Part shown: in pieces, positions 56,246 through 64,000 of the stretch
Numbering within the stretch: position 1 is the stretch's first letter
Layout of the letters: each line of letters starts with the position of its first letter
Assembly: GCA_013115135.1 (NCBI GenBank)
Contig: JABANP010000047.1
Span: forward strand, 1 to 64,000
Direction: 5' to 3'
Source: Perkinsus olseni
Lineage: Eukaryota; Perkinsozoa; Perkinsida; Perkinsidae
DNA length: 64,000 nucleotides
Program-made: the position numbers and the translations under genes
Notes under the pieces: model-generated
The model's database searches: none
What the model saw: the letters and a program-made list of their open reading frames with translations, nothing else
Told to the model about the DNA's origin: nothing

Positions 56246-59200
56246 ATGTTTGTGGACGAGTCTGCGGCCCTTGAGAGTTTGGATCGATACTTGGCTGTGA
56301 GGAAGACCGTTGCTGACTCTGGATGTGACTGCTTAGTAAGTGAACGGGGCGATCTTTCAGCGGAAAAACCGAAGGACGTGCAACGTCATCTTAATTTCGC
56401 GTCGTCTGCGAGCAGTTCGACTGTCGCCGCTCGGAGTGTCTAGGCCTATCGAAATTAGGTTTTGGTCTGTGGCCCTGATGGGTCGCTCAACAGCGGCAGC
56501 GTGCAGTGTGCACTGCACCTGCTGTACGGCACATGTAAGTGCAAGGGAAGAGAAACTTACGCGGATCGCGATGTTGCTTTTGTCAGCGGGGCGAGAGCTG
56601 ATCGGGTCGGAGTTCTCAGATATGGCGGATGAGCTCAGCGAGCTCTTTATGATCGTTTCCGGGAAGGAGGGATCCTGGAGTAGTGAGGAGAATACATAGT
56701 CGCGATGCCACGGTTTTTCTACGGTCGTCGCCGTCAATTTCATCCAATTCCCGCGACAAGCCGCTCAGGTACTATTTTTTGCCAGGATGCAATGGTGTCG
56801 AAAGTGAGCGCTATGACCCGACTGTGGCCATCGACACTGGTGGGTTTCGGAGGAGTGAAGTTATGGGAGTGCCGTACGAGTAGGTCTTCTCGGCTGATAT
56901 GGATAAGGATATCGACACGTACGACTCGCAGAAGACCGCCGCTTTCATTCGAGCGCTGTCGGGGACGACTCGCATTGCAGTTTGCCCGAGTTGTGAGTCG
57001 TCGATTTCATCTCGTAGCGTTGAAGCTGCAGGAGGTGTCGGCTGTTAGTACTGGGCGAGAAAGTGAATATCACGAGGTTGAATATGAGCGTCGAGAAGTG
57101 GCCGATGGTGAGTAGAAAAATACTGGAACCGAGAATCGAACTCGGGACCTATCGCGTGTGAGGCGATCGTCATAACCAACTAGACCATTCCAGCGATGTG
57201 GAAAGATGGATTATATGCACCCGCACCCGCCTGAGTATTCTTTCGCATTAGGTCAAGGCTTATGGATACGAGGGTTTCGCAACTTCCGGGTTCTTGACCC
57301 TCTCCAATGATGTCACTGACATCAGTGAACGGCTAAATCGCGAAGTCTTGTCCAAGTGGACGCCCGCCGCAGTCACTCATGCTACCCAGGGGCATTGTAT
57401 GCGAGAGCTGGAGGTGAAGTCATTACAATATCGATTCGCAGTATCCACGAACTACCTTTTCAGGCCGCATGGGACGAGAGTATCACTGCTGTGACCAGGA
57501 TGGCCGAGTGCCAGAAGGTCATTGGTGAAGAAATAGGGAAGCCGATAGTCGAACTCAACGAGTGAGTCGGGGAGGGTGGTCGCCGATGTTGCGCTGGCTT
57601 GGATGACAAATGTGCAGCTACGGCGAATTGGGAGATGACGGCATCGCTCCGGAGGAAATGAAGTTGACGGCAGGCTGCTGGTTGGGCACCGAGGCGATGT
57701 CTTTGAGTGGACGTCGGTCTGAAGACTGTGGTGTAATCGGAAGTATTAGGGGACGCAGAGACTGCTATATGGTGAAAAGAGCGCCAATGGTCATCGCTCG
57801 GGGCCCGCAGAGATGCGTAATATAGGTTTGGAGAGGTGTTCACCCGGAGACCCGTGTTACCTGTGCGCGAACTTACCTACTGTCCTCTCGCACTACAGCT
57901 GTCGACGACGTAGAAGAGATTGAGTCCATGACGATGGAAGCTATTCGGCTGGTCCGGTGAGTGGTATCAACTCAGACGGCTGGGATTTTCCGTTGGGTCA
58001 GCGATGCTGCCGTGGCGGTCAGTAGCGGGCTAGACGCCCCCTGCACGGACAGCGAAGTGAAGGTTGTTTGGATCGACGCCTTGGGGTCAACTTCGCAGAT
58101 GAGGCCGGGGCGTGCTGAGACTGCTTGTGCCTTCATATCGGTGGGAAAGGCCTGCGTTAAACGAAAAATCCACGGGTCAGCATGATAGGCGTTGGTCGCG
58201 AGTAAGGACGTCACCGTCATGTACGGGGATACTTACATGGTAGTAGCGATAGGTGACGGCTCATTCATGCTATGCAGAAACCCGTTCAGTTCGGAGCCAG
58301 TGGGGAGGCCGTCGCGGTTACCAGAGATCGAATTCCGCAGCTGACACCTCTAGCTTGGGGTTGTTCAAGGTCGCAAGTTGAAGCACACCGCGCCGTGAAG
58401 GCTGATGCCTCAAGGTGAGCTGCGAGCGCTCAAAGATGATGGATCACTAGCCGGCTAGATTCTTGTTGGAACACAAAGGGGTTCAAATGGGACGGCTCTT
58501 GCTCAAGATGTCGAGTGAAGCCATTGGGGATGAGGAGGTCTCTATGGGCGAGGCTGGACCGACGCACAACCTGGGGGAGCTGCAATTTGCTCCTCCGGAC
58601 GCTACGTGTCGGTCCAGGATTGGGCTATGGTAGGTCGGTATCAGCCCAGAGTATAACTGCTCATTCCGGCAGGAGACTGCATGCTACCGAAGGATCAATC
58701 CTCGCTCGTGTTGGCGTCTCCCAGGCGAAGATGAGCATGTAAGACATGGGAAGCGGAAATTCATTATCAGGTTTGCTACGTTCACTGACCAATGAGATCC
58801 CAAGCACCGATAGGAGTAGCCTGTTAGGGGCTTGCTAGTTCAACGAGCCTGGTGATGCCACCTCGGCGAATACGCCGTTAGCCTCGGTTTACAATGGCTG
58901 AGACCAATGTACACCTGTACAATGGCAATACAAAGGGCTGGCTGAGCCCTTGAAGGAGATCTCCTATGAATTACAGATACAGTCGTGGTCTAGCATTCAC
59001 CTCTGGCGAGGCTCCGGGAGCGCTTTTGGTCGAGATTAACGAGGAATCGTCATTGTGTCTGATTGAGGGCACTAAGACTGGCGGGTAGGGATATTCGGAA
59101 GGATTCGCCCTCTCCTCGGCATATGCTGTATTCCTAGAGAATCGCGATTCGCTACCTGTGCCTTGTATCGCCAAGGAACGCCGTTGTGGACTCCCTGGGT

Positions 59201-61667
59201 ATGTCGTATCTTTCGTGGCCCCATTTGCAAATGATCAATGGTGTGTCCGGCGAACTAGCGGATTATCGGCGTTGACCAGGACGGGAATTCCCTGGTACAC
59301 TGAGCGATACTTTCCCCACGGTTTCAGAACTTTCCATTCCAACCTTTGGTGCTAGGCTGTCTTAATAGTCAGAACGTTGCCGACTTGACATCAGCCGTTC
59401 ATACCTACGCTCGCCGACCTAGCGACGAGTGTCAGAGATCATACTTGGTCAGGCCGTGGGTAACCATGACTCCGGATAGCCGGCACATCCTCGTCTCCGA
59501 GCTGACTCGTCCATCCCTTACAGTCTGCGGGTGATGATGACTATCAGCCTTCACCCTCGCGCGTCTTGCAGCATTGGCGCGATCGTGGTATCATCATTGG
59601 GGTTAAGAACATCAACAATCTGCCGCCTGAGGTAGTTGGAGATGCAGGTGCCATACAATCGAGGTCAGTCATAGGTGACGAGGTTTCTGAGAGAGGAGAA
59701 AACCCCACAGCTCTCAGTTAACGAGCAGCTACTGAGGTGACGTGGATGCATTTCCACCGATGTTATCGGCCCGATGGTGATTCACTGAGCGGGATAAGAG
59801 CAATTTCGCCAGGCGATTCACTTTGCCATGCGCCGAGGTCATGTCTCTTGAGGGGGTGCTATTCGTGGCTGGTCTGCCGGGATCGGAAGCGTCTACACAC
59901 CGTCTAGCCAAGAACCTAGCTGCTCATCTCGGTGCTGAGTGTCAGCAATTACGATACGGCCCGACCGCCAATGAAAAAGATGGTATGGCGGGCCGATTTC
60001 TGATTTGGACAACATGCATCGAGGATGTGAGGATGCCGTCCTCGTGGAGAGGCCATGCAATCTGTCTCTCCAGTCACTGTCGTACTTAATAACCTTGACG
60101 AGCAAGATTGATTTTGTGGGCCTGATCGTGGCATTGCTAGACCCAGAAACGTAAGGCTGCTAGTCGTGTCACAGTTGTGAGCGGTGGTCAACCTAAGATA
60201 CTTTCCTGCCGGCCGAGATAGGAGGCTTCGAAATCCGCTCGTCGGCCGTCTGGTTCGCCTTTGTAAAGGCAATTGCTATGCCTGACCCCGGGAGTGCGAG
60301 CGAGGCAGAGCGTGCGATTCAGACCGACCTGAAACGGATATGTAGCGGAGTAGTGCTGCCATGGGAGATTGCTGTCCAATCCCAGCCGCAGAGAGGTGCT
60401 CGGTTGAGGTACCGCTCATCGCGTGTGGAACGGAGAGGCCAGTTGACATCATCAATGAGCTCAAGGAATCACGATCGATGTCGTGTCTGTATCCTGCGAG
60501 AGAACGGGCCAGTTTGTTGGCAACAAAGCCGCAGTCGGTTGTGCTGATCGAATTAGAGGTTGGTCGCGGAACGGTCAGCCTCTGCGTGATATTCCGTTCC
60601 GTGTCACAGCTTCCGGCAACTGGCGCCGGCGCTGCCCTCTCTCGGGCTAGGCTCTCACGGCTTTGCCGTCATCTTGGCGCTGGTTATGAAGGACGGTATC
60701 TTGACCCCGAATACAGGTGGGTAGCTGATGGCCGCTCTCTGGCCACCTCAGAGAGCAACTCAGATGGCCACTCTCTGGCGGGGCGATACTCCTCTCGGCC
60801 GAGGTCCGGGGTGTCTTAGCTGATGACGATGAACCGGCTGATGCCCTTCTTCAACGTGTTAGGGCTAAAACATGTACGAACGGTGACCGCTACGTATGAG
60901 GGACTGCTTCTTTAAGGGGCGCACTGGAGCTATCCGGTCGGTGACGATCATCCAGCGAGCAGCACATGTCCGCCGTCAATCAAGGGAAGGTTCCTCGTCA
61001 CCCGCCGATCGAGTTCGATATCCTCGGGCATAGGAAAGGTCATTGCCGGGCCTGATGAGTCGCCGGTGGAGCTTTCATTCCGACTTCAGGAGTTCATGGC
61101 TCTCGTACTGCAAGAGTGCCTCCCAGAAATATCTCTCCATAAGGCATCTCTGACGGAATCGGTAAAGTAGTTTCAGTTATAGCCCGCTCCGCCCATCGTC
61201 GATTGACAAGGCTACAGCTCGGGTGGCGATGCTCCCGACCAGTGCTGCTCTGCAGGTTGTTCCGGCTGATGTTCGTGAAGCACTCTTAAAGGACACAGAG
61301 AGGAGAGAGCTTCCCAATGGGTGGCTCTTCGATGGCACTTTCTACATTGATTTGAACTCTGGTCAGAGTAAGTCCACTGTTCTTGGAGGTGTAATGAGAT
61401 CCTGATTTTACGCGAAAGAACATATCGATAATTGGATTGCTCGTCTCTGAATTCATTGTTACTCTTATGGTCAATACCGGTATTTTTTTAGGGACTAGAC
61501 TTCATCCTGAGATGTCGGCGCGCTTGGCGTCCTACGTCTCCGCGAGGCAAACTGAAGTGATCTTCTCCATGCTCTTCTCAGTTCATCGCAGTAGTGATTC
61601 GCCATTTCAGGTGGACGAGCACAATGCAGCGGTGGCGGCTTTGAAAACTGCTGCCATCGTCCATTGA
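56246..61667 (+). CDS. large multi-exon protein, tentatively DAAF9/Shulin (C20orf194)-like
   Basis: Coding segments follow each other on the plus strand: MFVDESAALESLDRYLAVRK (56246), LVCGPDGSLNSGSVQCALHL (about 56463-56520), ELIGSEFSDMADELSELFMI, NGVESERYDPTVAIDTGGFR (about 56790), FATSGFLTLSNDVTDISERL (57272-57330), YGELGDDGIAPEEMKLTAGC (57612), VLFVAGLPGSEASTHRLAKN (about 59860, a degenerate P-loop-like turn) and LPNGWLFDGTFYIDLNSGQ (about 61311-61365). The final segments are LHPEMSARLASYVSARQTEV and a helix ending at TGA 61665. The glycine-tryptophan, FDG-FYID and HPEM order at the end is what I recall of the DAAF9/Shulin family, which packages outer-arm dynein. That assignment is from memory and tentative. 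Many exons are unresolved, and an antisense tRNA sits in one intron (57108-57251). The last exons could belong to a separate gene. Confidence 0.5.
57121..57194 (-). tRNA. tRNA-Val (anticodon CAC)
   Basis: Full cloverleaf of 74 nt on the minus strand. Acceptor GCTGGAA pairs with TTCCAGT through one G-T pair. The D arm is GTCTAGTTGGTTATGAC. The anticodon stem ATCGC/GCGAT has loop CTCACAC (anticodon CAC). The variable loop is AGGTC. T arm: CCGAG, loop TTCGATT, CTCGG. No intron. It lies wholly inside a 144-nt intron of the plus-strand gene. Confidence 0.9.
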
Positions 61668-61841
61668 GGACAGTTCGTTCATGGTGGTGTTATTCTGTCT
61701 CTTGGTCCCCTTGGTGTGTTTGGTTGATGAAATGGGAGATAGATTGAGCGGCCGGGGCAGTTATATTGGACATGTTTTTACCTTGCGGTGGTTTCCAGCC
61801 ACTCCTTGGCTCCATTTTTTCGACAGGAACTTCTTCCCTTG

Positions 61842-62136
61842 ATGTGTCTTTTCGAAAACATTCAAGTGGGCCACGAGGTGAGTCAATCTCTCGGACCCCG
61901 CGCTATGAGTGAGGTGCGAGGTCTAGAATTGGGCACACCTGACGTCGAGAGCCGTTTGGGTAGTGTACTAGATCAAGGGTAATTTTGCTGTATACTGAGG
62001 ATCGACGCTTGCGTTTATCTCCGTATTACAGATACGGTAACCATTCCTGGGGCATGGTCTCGCTCGAAGTTGCCGTGATCGTGGATGATGTGGTTTGGGA
62101 TTGGTGGGAAGTGCAGATACTGAAGGGACGCAAGTG
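61842..62136 (+). CDS. small hypothetical protein, two exons visible
   Basis: An exon ending at about 61980 (MCLFENIQVGHEVSQSLGPR, GLELGTPDVESRLGSVLDQ) joins in phase, through GTAATT...TTACAG, to an exon beginning at about 62032 (YGNHSWGMVSLEVAVIVDDV, WWEVQILKGRK). The TGA after GRK overlaps a GTGAGT donor, so more exons may follow. The 5' end may lie upstream, since a CGACAG acceptor precedes the ATG by 14 nt. No family recognised. Tryptophan-rich strands suggest a small beta domain. Confidence 0.4.
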
Positions 62137-62492
62137 AGTGTTTATTTGGTGTTGAAAACGCAGGAAGGAATCATAGTTCGTTCGCGTTTGATCATTGAAG
62201 TTGAGGTCATTGTTTTTTCTCTGCGTGAGGAAGTATTTTGAGCTGAAGATCTGTTGGTATGTATAGTTTAGAATGGGGACTTGGAGTCAAATCGATGGGC
62301 GAGTTCACTACCCCATAGTAGTTTCTTGGTAATAGGAAGCGCGAAGTCAATTTGCGTGCGCGTACTGCCCCCTTTTGATATTTGTAAGCTCAGTGGGACG
62401 AAGTGGGAGCAAGCAGTTTCCGAGAAAGAAGAGTTGGACTGTCTTGTTCGCTTTCGGGGTATTTGGTAAGCCAATTTCGAAATTTAGAATAC
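62137..62492. other. spacer before the tRNA array
   Basis: No gene recognised. Confidence 0.4.
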
Positions 62493-62524
62493 AAGCGAGA
62501 ATCATACCACTAGACCACACAGCC
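62493..62524 (-). pseudogene. 5' half of a tRNA-Pro gene (array edge)
   Basis: Identical to the first 32 nt of the neighbouring tRNA-Pro copies (acceptor 5' strand, D arm, half of the anticodon stem), then abruptly unrelated sequence replaces the anticodon loop and T arm. Confidence 0.8.
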
Positions 62525-62607
62525 ATGTCTTGGCGGGTTTATTGGGTCGCTCTGGGCAGCAGTGACTGAGCTGGAAACTCCCCTCGCCTTGTAATGTGTT
62601 TGTATGA

Positions 62608-62679
62608 GGGCTGTGCCGAGAATTGAACTTGGGACCTCTCGCACCCTAAGCGAGAATCATACCACTTCACCACACAGCC
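62608..62679 (-). tRNA. tRNA-Pro (AGG), copy 1
   Basis: 72-nt cloverleaf: acceptor GGCTGTG/CACAGCC, anticodon stem CTCGC/GCGAG with loop TTAGGGT (anticodon AGG), T loop TTCAATT. The D arm differs from the other copies by GA in place of CT (GTGGTGAAGTGGT). The T stem has one G-T pair because of a transition at 62630. Confidence 0.9.
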
Positions 62680-62762
62680 GTGTCTGGGTGGGTTTACTGG
62701 GTAGCTCTGGGGAGCAGTGACTGAGCTGAAAACTCCCCTCGCCTTGTAATGTGTTTGTATGA

Positions 62763-62834
62763 GGGCTGTGCCGAGAACTGAACTCGGGACCTCTCGCACC
62801 CTAGGCGAGAATCATACCACTAGACCACACAGCC
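62763..62834 (-). tRNA. tRNA-Pro (AGG), copy 2
   Basis: 72-nt cloverleaf with the same acceptor and T arm. The anticodon loop is CTAGGGT (C at position 32), anticodon AGG. Position exactly 155 bp after copy 1. Confidence 0.92.
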
Positions 62835-62917
62835 GTGTCTTGGCGGGTTTATTGGGTCGCTCTGGGCAGCAGTGACTGAGCTGGAAACTCCCCTGGCCTT
62901 GAAATGTGTTTGTATGA

Positions 62918-62989
62918 GGGCTGTGCCGAGAATTGAATTCGGGACCTCTCGCACCCTAAGCGAGAATCATACCACTAGACCACACAGCC
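62918..62989 (-). tRNA. tRNA-Pro (AGG), copy 3
   Basis: 72-nt cloverleaf, anticodon loop TTAGGGT, standard D arm (GTCTAGTGGTATGA). Exactly 155 bp after copy 2. Confidence 0.92.
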
Positions 62990-63072
62990 GTGTCTGGGCG
63001 GGTTTACTGGGTAGCTCTGGGGAGCAGTGACTGAGCTGAAAACTCCCCTCGCCTTGTAATGTGTTTGTATGA

Positions 63073-63144
63073 GGGCTGCGCCGAGAATTGAATTTGGGAC
63101 CTCTCGCACCCTAAGCGAGAATCATACCACAAGACCACACAGCC
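63073..63144 (-). tRNA. tRNA-Pro (AGG), copy 4
   Basis: 72-nt cloverleaf. The acceptor 3' strand is CGCAGCC, giving a T-G pair at position 6. The D loop carries A-to-T (GTCTTGTGGT). Anticodon AGG. Exactly 155 bp after copy 3. Confidence 0.9.
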
Positions 63145-63227
63145 GTATCTTGGCGGGTTTATTGGGTCGCTCTGGGCAGCAGTGACTGAGCTGGAAACTC
63201 CCCACGCCTTGTAATGTGTTTGTATGA

Positions 63228-63295
63228 GGGCTATGCCGAGAATTGAACTCGGGACCTCTCGCCACCCAAGCGCCATTGTTTGTGCTAGACCACCG
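63228..63295 (-). pseudogene. hybrid or decayed tRNA-Pro copy 5 (array edge)
   Basis: The 3' half (T arm, acceptor 3' strand) matches the other copies and is in register with the 155-bp period. The anticodon arm is disrupted (CGCTTGGGTGGCG), the D arm is replaced by different sequence, and the acceptor 5' strand no longer pairs. Confidence 0.75.
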
Positions 63296-63838
63296 AGACG
63301 GGAAAGAGACAATAAAAAAACCACCAAGGCACTTTAGAAGGCGATTTTTTCTACATGAAATGGAGTGCGGAGTCCTCTATTTCATTATAATTTCGGTTTT
63401 CTTGAAGGTGCCCTGGATGCCCAGAAATTGAGTTTTATCGTTGGCTAGGCCACCGCTAGACCAGCCTTTAGACCAAATGTAAGCTTTTCTTCGTTCCTTT
63501 ACCAGGTTTTTCAATTCTCTCGGTAGAATCAAATAGCCGGGTGTTAGACTCATTTCATTCTTGTTTTTGGAAGACTTTGATCATGTGAAAAGAGTCTGAA
63601 AGGTGCTGGCTTTTGCGGACATGTGCGACGCCGTGACGCGTGCCGCGACGCGCCACGGGCGAGCGAGCGTGACTACCGCGGCGGTAGTACCGCCCTACTA
63701 GCAGTGCCTTTGGTTGGCATTCCAGCACAATTCCGGTTCAGTTAGTTGATAAGAACTTGCCGGGTAGGGGGAGACCATCTAAAGCTCAGCGTGCTGCGGG
63801 AGAACGAGAAACTCTCCAAGTCCAATGAGACCCTTTTA
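63296..63838. other. spacer with a possible short basic reading frame
   Basis: Around 63735-63815 a plus-strand frame reads NLPGRGRPSKAQRAAGERET, AT-hook-like, but ends quickly. A further tRNA-Pro-like scrap occurs near 63445-63465. No gene called. Confidence 0.3.
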
Positions 63839-64000
63839 TGATAGCCATTCAAACAAGTCAAGCGTCGAATGCGGGCACCAGCGCAGATGAGGAACGGACT
63901 AATGCCTTCTCTTTAGAAATGCTGGTCGGAACCCTGAGACCTATTATCAGGAACGAATTCCAAGAAACAAGACAAGAAAAAACGAGACCCCAAACAATCG
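63839..64000 (+). CDS. partial open frame running off the window
   Basis: From ATG at about 63841 the frame stays open to the window edge (SQASNAGTSADEERTNAFSL, MLVGTLRPIIRNEFQETRQE). The polar start and then helical stretch would fit a retroelement gag-like start or an ordinary gene. Too short to tell. Confidence 0.25.

Larger units (their letters stand above)
62493..63295. repeat. tandem array, 155-bp unit with a 310-bp higher-order pattern
   Basis: tRNA starts are spaced exactly 155 bp apart. The 83-bp spacers alternate between two versions, one reading TTGGCGGGTTTATTGGGTCG and one reading TGGGTGGGTTTACTGGGTAG (or with C for T), in the order A-B-A-B-A. Confidence 0.9.

Noticed and set aside
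62493..63295. CRISPR-like array
   Set aside because: The repeats are tRNA genes with long similar spacers in a eukaryotic genome; spacer alternation and cloverleaf folding exclude CRISPR.
62539..63327. Repeated minus-strand reading frames with a CVVKWYDSRLGCERSQVQFS-type motif
   Set aside because: These are translations of the tRNA-Pro genes and their spacers, not protein genes; the repetition comes from the tandem array.
1..64000. Dinoflagellate-type spliced-leader gene
   Set aside because: I looked for the CCGTAGCCATTTTGGCTCAAG type sequence on both strands by eye and saw no match; a computed search would be more reliable.

Overview
This is a 64 kb piece of a eukaryotic nuclear genome, most likely from an alveolate protist and best fitting a perkinsozoan such as Perkinsus. 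Genes on both strands are split by many short GT-AG introns, often about 50 nt. The largest gene encodes a P4-ATPase/guanylyl cyclase fusion, an architecture known from ciliates, apicomplexans and their relatives. All three stop codons are used. The genus call is an inference; no rRNA or organelle sequence is present to fix it.

Layout. 0.4-2.9 kb: a TMEM144-family transporter and a small membrane protein. 3.7-8.7 kb: one or two long genes with WW domains and coiled coils. 8.7-9.9 kb: a cyclophilin. 10-17.3 kb: poorly recognised genes on both strands. 17.7-18.7 kb: a secreted mucin-like repeat protein, with a decayed partial copy at 25.1 kb. 20.5-22.0 kb: a mitochondrial bL19-like ribosomal protein. 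22.8-24.8 kb: a helical protein. 26.0-27.1 kb: an S1/P1-type nuclease with a signal peptide and an RS-rich tail. 28.9-31 kb: a coiled-coil gene.

33.8-52.8 kb is a tandem pair of guanylyl cyclase loci on the minus strand. The upstream locus (52774 to 40598) gives a nearly complete 19-exon model of about 2,490 residues: P4-ATPase, cyclase domain C1, membrane segment, cyclase domain C2. Intron phases agree throughout except for one 1-nt frame break. The downstream locus (about 38.4 to 33.76 kb) is a duplicate that lost its middle. It keeps the N-terminal ATPase exons, frameshifted, and all the C2 exons, open. A decayed non-LTR retrotransposon lies between the two loci.

53.3-62.1 kb: ribosomal protein eL28; a ubiquitin-conjugating-like protein without the active-site cysteine; a long gene tentatively like the dynein-assembly factor DAAF9/Shulin with an antisense tRNA-Val in one intron; and a small unknown gene. 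62.5-63.3 kb: a tandem array of tRNA-Pro(AGG) genes with exact 155-bp spacing and alternating spacers, broken inside a tRNA gene at both ends. Several tRNA-like B-box elements and a SINE-like head are scattered elsewhere.

The genes mostly look like independent single-copy loci rather than a pathway cluster. The signals that stand out are the cyclase duplication, the tRNA array and the pseudogene fragments, all products of local duplication and recombination.
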